Shown: piece by piece, positions 6,819-14,398 of the stretch
Layout: each line of letters begins with the position of its first letter
Position numbering within the stretch: position 1 is the stretch's first letter
Source: Methanosarcinaceae archaeon
GTDB taxonomy: Archaea > Halobacteriota > Methanosarcinia > Methanosarcinales > Methanosarcinaceae
DNA length: 17,379 nt
Reading direction: 5' to 3'
Assembly: GCA_017613335.1 (NCBI GenBank)
Contig: JAGAEB010000108.1
Span: 1 to 17,379 of the forward strand
Made by a program: the position numbers and the translations under genes
Notes under the pieces: model-generated
Seen by the model: only the letters and a program-made list of their open reading frames with translations
The model's database searches: none
Told to the model about the DNA's origin: nothing

Positions 6819-6871
6819 CTCTTCGCATACGGATCGGAAGATCCGGGCCGAACACATTCGGGAGACGTCCC

Positions 6872-9800
6872 ATGTTAAAGAACATTACTGACAGATATGA
6901 TGCGGGAGCCATCGAAAAAGAAATCTCCCAGTATTGGCAGGAAGATGAATCCTACCGCAAGACACGCGAACTCAGAAAAGAATGTCCCAAATTCTATTTT
7001 GTCGACGGTCCGCCGTACACGACAGGTCACATCCACCTGGGAACGGCCTGGAACAAGATCATGAAAGACGCGATCCTCCGTTACACATCCATGAACGGGT
7101 ACGCTGTCAGCGACACGCCGGGCTGGGATATGCACGGTCTGCCGATCGAAGTCAAAGTGGAAGGCCTTCTCGGGTTCAGATCCAAAAAAGACATCGAAAC
7201 GTTCGGCGTCGGCAATTTCATTCAGGAATGCCGCAAATTCGCGATCGGTAACAAGGAAGCCATGACGGAACAGTTCAAAAAGATCGGCATCTGGATGAAC
7301 TGGGAAAAACCGTACATGACGCTCAAAGACGAGTACATCGAGTCCGCCTGGTGGGTCACAAAGCAGGCGCACGAAAAAGATCTTCTCGATGTCGGAAAAA
7401 GAGTCGTCAACTGGTGCCCGCGCTGTGAAACGGCCATCGCCGACTCGGAAGTCGAATATGCCGACAGAAAAGACATCTCGATCTATGTGAAATTCCCGCT
7501 CAAAGGCGAAAAAGACGCCTATATCGTCATCTGGACGACAACGCCCTGGACAATCCCGTCCAACGTTGCTGTTGCCGTCAATCCCGACATCGAATATGCG
7601 CGTATAAAAGCCGTCAGTCCGGAAGGAAAAGAAGAGATCCTCATCATGGGAAAAGACATGATCCCGCTCGTTCTCAGGAGAGGAAAATATCAGTCCCATG
7701 AGATCATCGCCGTGATGAAAGGAACAGAACTGCAGGGCCTCGAATACACAAGCCCGCTCGCGGAAGAAGTGCCCATGCAGGCAACGATCCCGCACGCCGT
7801 CTATCCGGCAGATTACGTCGTCGCCGACAACACGGGATGTGTCCATATCGCGCCGGGTCACGGTCTTGACGACTTCAACGTCGGCGTGAAATACGGCCTT
7901 CCGGTCATCTGCCCCGTCGGTCCGAACGGCAATTACACCAAAGACGCCGGAAAATATGCCGGCATGAACATCCGTGACGCCAACCCGATCGTTATTGAAG
8001 ACCTCAGAGCAAAAGGATGCCTCCTCTCGGAAGGAACCGTCGAACACAGATACGGACACTGCTGGCGCTGCAAGACACCGATCATTTTCCTGGCCACTGA
8101 GCAGTGGTTCATCGACATCGTCAAAGTCAAAGAAACGATGCTTTCCGAGATCGAAAAAGTCAGCTGGTATCCGGAATGGGCCGGATCCGCCCGTTTCCAT
8201 GACTGGATCGAGGGCGCCCGCGACTGGTGCATTTCCCGTCAGAGATACTGGGGCATTCCGATCCCGATCTGGACCTGCGCCGAATGCGGCAGACGCACCG
8301 TCATCGGCACCAAACAGGAACTGATCGAAAAAGCAGGCCTGACCGGCGATATCGAACTCCACCGTCCGTATGTCGATGACGTTAAGATCAAATGCGACAG
8401 CTGCGGCGCGGAAATGAAAAGAACGACCGATGTTTTCGATGTCTGGTTCGATTCCGCCATGGCTTCCTGGGCGACAGTCGGTTTCCCGAAAGAGAAAGAA
8501 AAATTCGAAAAACTCTGGCCGGCGGACCTCATCCTTGAAGGCCAGGATCAGACACGCGGCTGGTTCTATTCCCAGCTCGGCGCATCCGTCACCGCTTTCG
8601 GAAAAGCACCGTATAAAAGCGTCCTCATGCACGGTTTCACGCTCGATGCCGGCGGCAAGAAGATGTCCAAGAGTCTCGGAAACGTCATCGCACCGGAAGA
8701 CGTCGTTGAAAAACACGGCGCAGATGCGCTCCGCGCCTACATCATTTCCGCCTGTGCGCCCTGGGACGACCTGAAATTCAGCTGGGAAGAAGTCGCCAAC
8801 GTCACCGGAACGCTCAACACGCTCTGGAATGTCTACAAATTCCCGCTCCCGTACATGACGCTCGATCATTTCGATCCGGCTGCACATCCGGCAGAATCCG
8901 TCATCGCGGACATGAGAGAAGAAGACAAATGGATCCTTTCAAGACTTCAGACGCTCATCAGAGACGTCAATGACGCGATGGCTCAGCGGCTTCTTCACAA
9001 GGCGGCCCGCTCCGTCCTGAACTATATCCTTGAAGATCTCTCCCGCTGGTACATCCAGCTCGTCCGTCCGAGGACCTGGACTGAAGCGGATGATCCGGAC
9101 AAGATCGCCGCTTATGCGACGCTTTACGAAGTCCTCACGACGCTGACGAAAGTCATTGCGCCTTTCATGCCGTTCATGGCTGAGGAGATGTATCAGAACC
9201 TTGTGAGAAATGTCTGTCCGGATGCGCCGTCTTCCGTTCACATGAATGACTGGCCGGAAGTGAAGGAGATCTTCCTCAATCCGGAACTTGAGGAATACAT
9301 GGATATCGTCAGAGAGATCGTCAGATCATCCTCCAACGCACGCCAGAAAGCCGGCAGAAAACTGCGCTGGCCGGTCTCCAGGATCGTCGTCACGCCGAAG
9401 GATGAAAAAGTTCAGGCGGCTGTCAGCCTTCTGAGATCCGTTCTTCTCGACCAGACGAACGCCAAGGATATCGTCATCGTCCCGGTCGGTGAATCCTGGA
9501 AGGAACTCAACGTCAGACTGATCCCGAACAACGGCGTCCTCGGTCCGAAATTCAGACAGAATGCCAAGAAAGTCGCAGACTTCCTCCTTGCAGCCGATGC
9601 CGCATCTCTCAGGGATTCGTTCACTTATGTCGAATCCGTCGAAGGAACGCTCGAAGACGGAACGACCATCGAGATCACGCCGGACATGGTCAACTTCGAA
9701 GAATTCGTGCCGGAAGGAATCGCCGGCGCCGACTCTGACGTCGGCATGGTCTATGTCGATGCTGTCCTGACAAAAGAACTCGAAGCGGAGGGTTATATGC

Positions 9801-10045
9801 GTGAAGTCATCCGCCGTGTCCAGGACATGAGAAAGACGATGGACCTCCCGGTCGATGCCGTCATTTCCGTGAAAATGAAGATTGCCGACGAACGCGTCTC
9901 CGATCTCGTTTCAGGAACGATCGACACCATCAGAGATGAAGTCCGCGCAAAAGACTTCGACATGAAAGCAGAACCCGCCGGAGATCTCGTCGTCGACTGG
10001 GACGTCGAAGGCGTTTCCATGCATATCGGCGTTTCAAAAGCATAA
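6872..10045 (+). CDS. ileS: Isoleucyl-tRNA synthetase
   Basis: Class I synthetase that charges tRNA-Ile and edits misactivated valine. The protein has 1057 residues, the normal archaeal size. It shows the HIGH-type motif HIHLG (53-57), the CP1 editing signature TTTPWTIPSN, cysteine pairs of zinc-binding type (CPRC, CWRC, CAEC, CDSC), the VWFDS motif and KMSKS (597-601). The C-terminal anticodon-binding and archaeal-type tail domains follow. ATG 6872 is chosen because GGGAG at 6860-6864 gives 7-nt spacing and the protein begins MLKNITDRYDAGAIEKEI as expected. An earlier in-frame ATG at 6785 lies in the hairpin region and would add 29 atypical residues. It ends at a bidirectional terminator shared with icd. 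Confidence 0.98.
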   Translation: MLKNITDRYDAGAIEKEISQYWQEDESYRKTRELRKECPKFYFVDGPPYTTGHIHLGTAWNKIMKDAILRYTSMNGYAVSDTPGWDMHGLPIEVKVEGLLGFRSKKDIETFGVGNFIQECRKFAIGNKEAMTEQFKKIGIWMNWEKPYMTLKDEYIESAWWVTKQAHEKDLLDVGKRVVNWCPRCETAIADSEVEYADRKDISIYVKFPLKGEKDAYIVIWTTTPWTIPSNVAVAVNPDIEYARIKAVSPEGKEEILIMGKDMIPLVLRRGKYQSHEIIAVMKGTELQGLEYTSPLAEEVPMQATIPHAVYPADYVVADNTGCVHIAPGHGLDDFNVGVKYGLPVICPVGPNGNYTKDAGKYAGMNIRDANPIVIEDLRAKGCLLSEGTVEHRYGHCWRCKTPIIFLATEQWFIDIVKVKETMLSEIEKVSWYPEWAGSARFHDWIEGARDWCISRQRYWGIPIPIWTCAECGRRTVIGTKQELIEKAGLTGDIELHRPYVDDVKIKCDSCGAEMKRTTDVFDVWFDSAMASWATVGFPKEKEKFEKLWPADLILEGQDQTRGWFYSQLGASVTAFGKAPYKSVLMHGFTLDAGGKKMSKSLGNVIAPEDVVEKHGADALRAYIISACAPWDDLKFSWEEVANVTGTLNTLWNVYKFPLPYMTLDHFDPAAHPAESVIADMREEDKWILSRLQTLIRDVNDAMAQRLLHKAARSVLNYILEDLSRWYIQLVRPRTWTEADDPDKIAAYATLYEVLTTLTKVIAPFMPFMAEEMYQNLVRNVCPDAPSSVHMNDWPEVKEIFLNPELEEYMDIVREIVRSSSNARQKAGRKLRWPVSRIVVTPKDEKVQAAVSLLRSVLLDQTNAKDIVIVPVGESWKELNVRLIPNNGVLGPKFRQNAKKVADFLLAADAASLRDSFTYVESVEGTLEDGTTIEITPDMVNFEEFVPEGIAGADSDVGMVYVDAVLTKELEAEGYMREVIRRVQDMRKTMDLPVDAVISVKMKIADERVSDLVSGTIDTIRDEVRAKDFDMKAEPAGDLVVDWDVEGVSMHIGVSKA

Positions 10046-10090
10046 GCAGAAGTGTCGGACAAAAGTGTAAAAAGAGTGTCAGCCGCGATA

Positions 10091-10168
10091 AGGTAACACA
10101 AAAACAAAATCACAAAAACACAAAAACAAAATCACAAAAACAAAAACACAAAAACACAAAACACAAAA
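10091..10168. repeat. A-rich tandem repeat of about 22 bp after ileS
   Basis: The ileS 3' region is built of acacaaaaacaaaatcac words, with two long copies of about 22 bp and several truncated ones. Only A and C with rare T are used. It runs directly into the terminator hairpin. Confidence 0.65.
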
Positions 10169-10202
10169 AAAAGCCTGCATCCGAAGGATGCAGGCTTTTT
10201 TT
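10163..10202. terminator. Bidirectional terminator between ileS and icd
   Basis: A perfect 10-bp stem GCCTGCATCC/GGATGCAGGC (10173-10182 with 10186-10195) with a 3-nt loop is flanked by A8 on the left and T7 on the right. It therefore reads as stem plus T run on both strands, exactly between the convergent stops. Confidence 0.9.
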
Positions 10203-10255
10203 ATTCGTGTTTTTAGCTTTTTTATGCACGTTTCAGACGTTTTTTATGCCGGTTC

Positions 10256-11461
10256 TCAGGCGTTTTCAAGTCTTGCCCTGACGGCTTTGATGAAATCGCC
10301 GGTATTGACCTGGTGCACATTTTCAAGCGTCGTGATGAGAGCGAGATCTTTCGTCATGGTGCCGGATTCGATCGTATCGATCGTTGCTTTTTCGAGTCTG
10401 TCGGCAAAGGCGGACAGTTCGGGGAGATTGTCGAGTTCGCCGCGTTTTCTGAGAGCGCCTGACCAGGCGAAGATCGTGGCCACGGAGTTGGTGGACGTTT
10501 CTTTGCCGTCGAGGTACTGATAGTAGTGGCGCTGGACGGTGCCGTGGGCGGCTTCGAATTCATAGACGCCGTCAGGGGATACAAGGACGGAAGTCATCAT
10601 CGCGAGAGAGCCGAAGGCGGTCGCGACCATGTCGCTCATGACGTCGCCGTCATAGTTCTTGCAGGCCCAGATGTAGCCGCCTGTCGATTTCATGACGCGG
10701 GAGACGGCATCATCGATAAGGGTGTAGAAGTATTCGATGCCGGCTTCTTTGAATTTTTCGGCGTATTCTGCATCGTAGATCTCCTGAAAGATGTCTTTGA
10801 ATGTGTGATCGTATTTTTTGGAGATCGTATCTTTGGAAGCGAACCAGAGATCCTGTTTCGTGTCAAGAGCGTAGTTGAAACAGGAACGTGCAAAGCTCTC
10901 GATCGATCTGTTGAGATTGTGCATGCCCTGGAGGATCCCCGGTCCTTTGAATTCGTGGATGACTTCGCGGGTGACGGTGCCGTCTTCTGATGTGAAGACG
11001 AGTTCGGCTTTTCCGGGTCCGGGGACTTTCATCTCGACGCCTCTGTAGACATCGCCGTAAGCGTGTCTGGCGATCGTGATCGGCTTTTCCCACTGCCTGA
11101 CGCACGGTTCGATGCCTTTGACGATGATCGGCGCGCGGAAAACAGTGCCGTCGAGGATCGCGCGGATGGTACCGTTCGGGCTTTTCCACATTTCTTTCAG
11201 ATTGTATTCATCCATGCGGGCGGCATTCGGCGTGATCGTGGCGCATTTGACGGCAACGCCGTATTTCTTCGTGGCAAGAGAGGCGTCCGTTGTCACCTGA
11301 TCGTCTGTCGCATCCCTGTTCTTCAGCCCGAGGTCGTAATACTCGGATTTCAGGTCGATGAACGGAAGGATCAGGTCGTCTTTGATCATCTGCCACATAA
11401 CGCGGGTCATTTCATCCCCGTCCATTTCGACGAGGGGTGTTGTCATTTGTATTTTTGCCAT
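10256..11461 (-). CDS. icd: NADP-dependent isocitrate dehydrogenase, eukaryotic-type homodimer
   Basis: Oxidatively decarboxylates isocitrate to 2-oxoglutarate, supplying glutamate synthesis and NADPH. The 401-residue protein matches the homodimeric eukaryotic/bacterial class (subfamily II) from end to end: PLVEMDGDEMTRVMW (9-23), YYDLGLKNRD, KSPNGTIR (93-100), Arg109 and Arg132, RHAYGDVYR (132-140), WACKNYDGDVMSD, and EAAHGTVQRHY with TSTN near the C-terminus. This is not the E. coli-like class usual in archaea, so bacterial acquisition is inferred, though codon use is like its neighbours. The SD is weak (aggctg), and no clear TATA box is seen. A 13-bp repeat array lies 33-83 bp upstream of the start. 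Convergent with ileS. Confidence 0.95.
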   Translation of the reverse strand: MAKIQMTTPLVEMDGDEMTRVMWQMIKDDLILPFIDLKSEYYDLGLKNRDATDDQVTTDASLATKKYGVAVKCATITPNAARMDEYNLKEMWKSPNGTIRAILDGTVFRAPIIVKGIEPCVRQWEKPITIARHAYGDVYRGVEMKVPGPGKAELVFTSEDGTVTREVIHEFKGPGILQGMHNLNRSIESFARSCFNYALDTKQDLWFASKDTISKKYDHTFKDIFQEIYDAEYAEKFKEAGIEYFYTLIDDAVSRVMKSTGGYIWACKNYDGDVMSDMVATAFGSLAMMTSVLVSPDGVYEFEAAHGTVQRHYYQYLDGKETSTNSVATIFAWSGALRKRGELDNLPELSAFADRLEKATIDTIESGTMTKDLALITTLENVHQVNTGDFIKAVRARLENA

Positions 11462-11493
11462 AATTTCAGCCTGGATTGTTGATACAGGATAGT

Positions 11494-11544
11494 CGATGTG
11501 ATGAATCGATGTGATGAATCGATGTGATGAATCGATGTGATGAA
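11494..11544. repeat. 13-bp tandem repeat, four copies, upstream of icd
   Basis: The unit cgatgtgatgaat begins at 11494, 11507, 11520 and 11533 (the last copy lacks its final base). Copies are otherwise identical. It occupies the icd promoter region, so it could be an array of protein-binding sites or simply a slippage product. Confidence 0.85.
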
Positions 11545-11563
11545 AAGCGGTCTTTCGGAGCAG

Positions 11564-11580
11564 CGGCGCGGTCTGCGCCG
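11564..11580 (-). terminator. Weak hairpin after the small membrane-protein gene
   Basis: CGGCGC/GCGCCG forms a 6-bp GC stem with a 5-nt loop, about 46 nt beyond the stop at 11627. Only a short T stretch (cttttc) follows on the minus strand, so termination here is uncertain. Confidence 0.25.
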
Positions 11581-11626
11581 GAAGCGGGCGGTCTTCGGCC
11601 TGAGGCTGGCCGCGTGATATGATCGG

Positions 11627-11812
11627 TCAGGTGACCGGTCGGATGATCTTCATTTTTGCGATGACTGCGACGATAAGTCCGACAATGACGCCGAGAGCAA
11701 TGCCGTAAAAGAGATTTCCGAATTCATAGAATCCGAAAACGGTTCCGGCAATAAGTGCAACGAAGAAATACCAGAGGCATCTCATGGGAGATCCGGGTTC
11801 CATTCCTGCCAT
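11627..11812 (-). CDS. Small two-helix membrane protein
   Basis: Unrecognised. The 61-residue product has two hydrophobic segments, about residues 12-31 (LWYFFVALIAGTVFGFYEFG) and 35-52 (FYGIALGVIVGLIVAVIA), each long enough to span a membrane, and a short basic end KMKIIRPVT. The start ATG 11812 has AAAAGGTG at good SD spacing, which supports translation. It overlaps the 3' end of mrp by 89 bp in another frame, so the two are probably co-translated. An internal ATG at 11803 is an alternative start. I see no family motif; a role linked to Mrp is only suggested by position. Confidence 0.6.
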   Translation of the reverse strand: MAGMEPGSPMRCLWYFFVALIAGTVFGFYEFGNLFYGIALGVIVGLIVAVIAKMKIIRPVT

Positions 11813-12707
11813 TTCTGCACCTTTTCATTGATTTTTGTTGATCGGTCCGCCGTGATCGGTCTTTCTTTTCGGCGCCGAGCCTTTCGGCTTCATCGAGGAT
11901 ATCATCAAAGGCTTTTTTCCAGGGGGAATCAGCCATCATCCATTCGATGATCTTTCCGGATTCTTCGGCTTTTGAAAAAGACGGATCGAGAGGCAGTTTT
12001 GCAAGGATCGGGACGGAGAAATCCTGAGACGCTTTTTCGACGCCGGACGAGCCGAAAACATCGATCGTCTCATGGCAGTGAGGGCAGACGAGACCGTCCA
12101 TGTTGTCGATGATACCGAGCGGGCGGACTTCCATTTTGTTGAGGAAGCTCAGGGATTTCCTGACGCTGGCAAGCGCGACATCCTGCGGGATCGTCACGAT
12201 GAAAGCGCCGTCGATGCCCGGGACCTGCTGGAGGACGCTGAGCGGTTCATCCCCCGTTCCCGGCGGCAGGTCAACGATGAGATAATCGAGATTGCCCCAG
12301 GCGACGTCTTCAAAGAACTGTTTGATCGCGCCCATTTTGGCAGGACCTCTCCAGATGACGGGCTGATCCCTGTCCGGGAGCAGGAAAGCGATCGACATGA
12401 GTTTGAGGCTCGGGACCGGGGTGACCGGAACGAGCATACCGTCTTCCACGTCAGGTTCGGCTCCTTCAAGACCGAAGATCATCGGAATGCTCGGACCGTG
12501 CATATCACAGTCGGCCAGACCGACATAGTTGCCGCGCGCGGCAAGACCTGCCGCAAGGGCGGCGGAAACGGTACTCTTGCCGACGCCGCCTTTGCCGCTC
12601 ATCACGACGAAGATGTTTTTGACGTCTTTCAGGTTGTTCCTGACTTTTCTCAGTTTGTCTTCTTTTTCCATTTCTTTCGTATTGATAACATTCAACGGCT
12701 CTGCCAT
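11724..12707 (-). CDS. Mrp/ApbC-type iron-sulfur cluster carrier ATPase
   Basis: P-loop ATPase of the Mrp/NBP35 family that binds a bridging Fe-S cluster and passes it to apo-proteins in the cytoplasm. It shows the deviant Walker A SGKGGVGKST (37-46), the ADCDMHGPSIP switch region (65-75), VDLPPGTGDE (145-154) and the cluster-binding CPHC (208-211). It lacks the N-terminal cysteine cluster of NBP35 and a bacterial MIP18-like domain. ATG 12707 follows GGTGAT at SD spacing. The frame runs to 327 residues, but the conserved domain ends near 285; the last 40 or so residues (basic, ending RCTYCRNRFRIL) are read through the start of the small membrane-protein gene and look unconserved. A lost or shifted original stop is possible. 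Confidence 0.93.
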   Translation of the reverse strand: MAEPLNVINTKEMEKEDKLRKVRNNLKDVKNIFVVMSGKGGVGKSTVSAALAAGLAARGNYVGLADCDMHGPSIPMIFGLEGAEPDVEDGMLVPVTPVPSLKLMSIAFLLPDRDQPVIWRGPAKMGAIKQFFEDVAWGNLDYLIVDLPPGTGDEPLSVLQQVPGIDGAFIVTIPQDVALASVRKSLSFLNKMEVRPLGIIDNMDGLVCPHCHETIDVFGSSGVEKASQDFSVPILAKLPLDPSFSKAEESGKIIEWMMADSPWKKAFDDILDEAERLGAEKKDRSRRTDQQKSMKRCRNGRNGTRISHEMPLVFLRCTYCRNRFRIL

Positions 12708-12748
12708 GGCGAATCACCGGTAATTTGAGTAGCATACCGTCAGGAATA

Positions 12749-12758
12749 CATAAAAATC
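12749..12758 (-). promoter_or_regulatory. Candidate TATA box for mrp
   Basis: The minus strand reads ATTTTTATGT, 42-51 nt upstream of the mrp ATG. A start about 25 nt downstream (near 12726) gives a short leader containing the SD, so the placement is coherent. Confidence 0.4.
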
Positions 12759-12811
12759 ATGCGGAAAAAACGGCAGAAAATGAGACATCCGGCCGGAGGA
12801 TATGACAAAAA

Positions 12812-12934
12812 GGGCAGGACAGGCAAAACAAAAGGGCAGAACAGGCAAAACAAAAGAGCAAAACAGACAGACAAAAGGCAAAACAGACAGGCAAAAAGCA
12901 AAACAGACAGACAAAAGCAAAACAGGACAGATGA
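12812..12934. repeat. Degenerate tandem repeat of about 21 bp, six units
   Basis: Units of 19-22 bp are built on (g)gcaaaacagacaggcaaaa, drifting from gcaggacaggc at the left to gcaaaacaggacag at the right. It fills the space between the GNAT stop and the mrp promoter. Open frames across it are artefacts of the stop-poor repeat. Confidence 0.75.
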
Positions 12935-12982
12935 AACGAAAAAATACCGGAAAAAGAAGAAAAAAAGGAGTGTTTCCTTCTG

Positions 12983-13456
12983 TCACTGTTTTTCTTCTGT
13001 GTTTATGACGCGGATCAGCGATGCGGATCTGCAGTCCGGATATTGGGGACAGTTGACACAGTCCGCCCAGACTTTCCAGGGGATATCATCCCTTGTGACG
13101 CGGGTATATCCCTGTTTGTCAAAGAATTCCGGAATGCTCGTCAGGACGAAAAGCCTGTTGATGCCGATCTCGAGGGCATCCTGTGTGCAGGCTTCAAGAA
13201 GCTTCGTGGCGATTCCCTGTTTTGTATACGGTCTGGCGACTGCGAGTGAAACGACTTCGGCCAGATCTTCCCAGTCGGGGTGGACACCGCAGCAGCCGAT
13301 CACATGGCCGTCTTCTTCACAGACATGAAAATCACGGATCTTCGAGTAAAGACTGTCCAGAGAGCGCGGGAGCATACAGCCTTCCGCTGCATATGAATTA
13401 ATGAGATTTCTCATTTCCATGACATCGCTGATCCTGGCTTTACGGATAATGCTCAT
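12983..13456 (-). CDS. GNAT acetyltransferase, short N-acetylglutamate synthase-like
   Basis: Probably acetylates glutamate (first step of the acetylated arginine pathway) or another amino group with acetyl-CoA. The 157-residue protein is a single GNAT domain: VIGCCGVHP (52-60), DLAEVVSLAVARPYTKQGIATKLL (64-87, acetyl-CoA loop), RLFVLTSIPEFFDKQGY (101-117) and IPWKVWADCVNCPQYPDC (125-142). The C-x2-C-P-x3-DC tail is typical of short ArgA/NAGS-like proteins. ATG 13456 has AGGT at SD spacing; an in-frame ATG at 13504 would add 16 residues with no conserved look. It lies between mrp and tRNA-Arg on the same strand. No amino-acid kinase domain is fused. The substrate is inferred from family resemblance only. 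Confidence 0.88.
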   Translation of the reverse strand: MSIIRKARISDVMEMRNLINSYAAEGCMLPRSLDSLYSKIRDFHVCEEDGHVIGCCGVHPDWEDLAEVVSLAVARPYTKQGIATKLLEACTQDALEIGINRLFVLTSIPEFFDKQGYTRVTRDDIPWKVWADCVNCPQYPDCRSASLIRVINTEEKQ

Positions 13457-13550
13457 GCTTTGACCTGTCTTTTTGTTGTTTCGAAGTTCTGTCCCGTTTT
13501 TCATGGTGTGTTATGTGAGATGTGACGGCGGGTGGTGGAGAAGAAAGCAG

Positions 13551-13560
13551 CGTAAATAAA
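13551..13560 (-). promoter_or_regulatory. Candidate TATA box for the GNAT gene
   Basis: The minus strand reads TTTATTTACG. The predicted start near 13527 would leave a leader of about 70 nt to ATG 13456. The match is moderate. Confidence 0.3.
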
Positions 13561-13621
13561 GAACAAGAATAAGGATTCGAAGTAAAGGGAGTCAGGCGTA
13601 AAGGAAGTAAAGAATTCAGAG

Positions 13622-13668
13622 AAATTCAGAGAAACAAAATGAACCGGATCCGTGAAGGAATCCGGTTC
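13622..13668 (-). terminator. Terminator-like hairpin after tRNA-Arg
   Basis: A perfect 9-bp stem GAACCGGAT/ATCCGGTTC (13641-13649 with 13660-13668) begins 9 nt beyond the tRNA 3' end. A T-rich stretch (attttgtttctc) follows on the minus strand. Confidence 0.55.
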
Positions 13669-13676
13669 AGGTTCAG

Positions 13677-13751
13677 CGAGCGTGAAGGGATTCGAACCCC
13701 CGATCTACAGCTTAGGAGGCTGCCGCCATATCCTGGCTAGGCCACACGCCC
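13677..13751 (-). tRNA. tRNA-Arg (anticodon CCT)
   Basis: A 75-nt cloverleaf, reading AGG codons. The acceptor stem GGGCGTG pairs with CACGCTC (one G-U), with discriminator G at 13677 and no encoded CCA. The anticodon arm is GCAGC-CTCCTAA-GCTGT with CCT at the centre of the loop, and the T arm carries GGTTCGAATCC. The variable loop is short and no intron is present. The D arm has three clear pairs. A strong TATA box lies at the expected distance upstream, and a hairpin follows. Confidence 0.95.
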
Positions 13752-13791
13752 TTATGAAACATTGAAAACAGATTCAGAATGAGAATTCACA

Positions 13792-13799
13792 TATATAAA
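13792..13799 (-). promoter_or_regulatory. TATA box of tRNA-Arg
   Basis: The minus strand reads ATTTATATATG, close to the archaeal consensus. It lies about 41-48 nt before the mature 5' end and predicts a start near 13770 with a leader of about 18 nt that would be removed by RNase P. Confidence 0.7.
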
Positions 13800-14076
13800 T
13801 TGAATCATAGATCAGCAAATAATCATATGTGAGTCAATAAATCATTGCCGGAAAAGAGATACCCGGCAAATATTCAAAGAGTATGGCCGTTTTCCGGAAA
13901 CGTATTCTTCTGAAAGCGTCCGGATAATAAAACAACGAGATGCAGAAAATACAGCGATGATGCAAAAAGATACAGAAAGCAGAAAATACAGGTGATGAGA
14001 GAACGCAGGATGAAAAAACACGGAAGACGGAAAAAACGATATAAAATGAAGATGAGAACGGTTCTGAAAACACAAC
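13800..14076. other. A-rich gene-free stretch
   Basis: No convincing gene is seen here. The plus strand is A/G-rich with degenerate repeats such as gcagaaaatacag (13940-13952 and again at 13979-13991). Minus-strand open frames are Phe/Ser/Cys-rich translations of this low-complexity DNA and lack an SD. Confidence 0.6.
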
Positions 14077-14085
14077 ATATATTTA
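14077..14085 (+). promoter_or_regulatory. Candidate TATA box for the structured element or secF
   Basis: The sequence atatattta in cacaacatatatttac predicts a start near 14106-14110, just before the outer stem of the structured island at 14117-14246. secF has no better TATA box closer to it, so it may also drive secFD with a leader of about 290 nt. Confidence 0.4.
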
Positions 14086-14116
14086 CTATTTTTCTGTTGT
14101 TGCATCTATTCGTTCA

Positions 14117-14246
14117 GATAGCGGCATAAAGAGATCCTTTACGGCAGCCCGGATGCCGGGCGTGATCCGTACGGGAAACAGAAACAGGCGTCTGACGACG
14201 GTATCGGACGATACCGCCCGGAGATACCGATCATTCTTCCGCTGTT
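14117..14246 (+). ncRNA. Possible structured RNA or structured secF leader
   Basis: A GC-richer island with a nested fold. The closing stem pairs 14117-14124 with 14239-14246 (ATAGCGG/CCGCTGT core, with G-U pairs). A two-part arm has TACGG/CCGTA (14140-14144 with 14167-14171) enclosing GCCCGG/CCGGGC (14147-14152 with 14156-14161) across a 2/5 internal loop. A 7-bp hairpin CGGTATC/GATACCG with loop GGAC spans 14199-14216. A second GATACCG at 14223-14229 could compete for the same partner, allowing two folds. No coding frame is convincing and no known family is recognised. It could be a free RNA or a regulatory leader of secFD. Confidence 0.3.
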
Positions 14247-14270
14247 ACCTTGGATAAAAACAAAAGCGAA

Positions 14271-14370
14271 AGCCGATGATCAGAAGCCGGCAGCTGATGA
14301 CCGAAAGCTGAAAATAAAAAGCTGAAAGTCTGAAAACAAAAAGCTGAAAGCTGAAGATCAGAAGCCGAAG
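14271..14370. repeat. Degenerate agctgaaa repeats upstream of secF
   Basis: The words agctgaaa and aaaaagctgaaag recur between two direct copies of gatcagaagccg (14278-14289 and 14356-14367). The stretch is A/G-rich on the plus strand and ends just before the secF SD. Confidence 0.6.
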
Positions 14371-14398
14371 CAAAAAAACAAATACGGAGTTGAAAAAT

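Noticed and set aside
6875..8887. 670-codon open frame antisense to ileS
   Set aside because: It lies wholly within ileS. Its Phe/Asp/Arg-rich composition is what the reverse of GC-biased third positions gives. It has no SD and no recognisable domain.
12072..12728. 218-codon plus-strand frame opposite mrp
   Set aside because: It is antisense to the clearly identified Mrp ATPase, with no domain and no upstream signal.
12759..13008. Lys/Gln/Arg-rich plus-strand frames between mrp and the GNAT gene
   Set aside because: They are products of the stop-poor A-rich tandem repeat and run into the GNAT gene in antisense.
13834..14105. Phe/Ser-rich minus-strand frames of about 80 codons
   Set aside because: They translate A-rich low-complexity DNA, lack an SD, and the apparent hydrophobicity comes from TTT/TTC runs.
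14172..14190. acagaaa word suggesting RNase P RNA within the structured island
   Set aside because: The island is too short and lacks the other universally conserved RNase P segments.
14276..14322. Possible box C/D guide RNA (TGATGA and CTGA words)
   Set aside because: The spacing between boxes is too short (about 7 nt), the boxes are part of a degenerate agctgaaa repeat, and no terminal stem forms.
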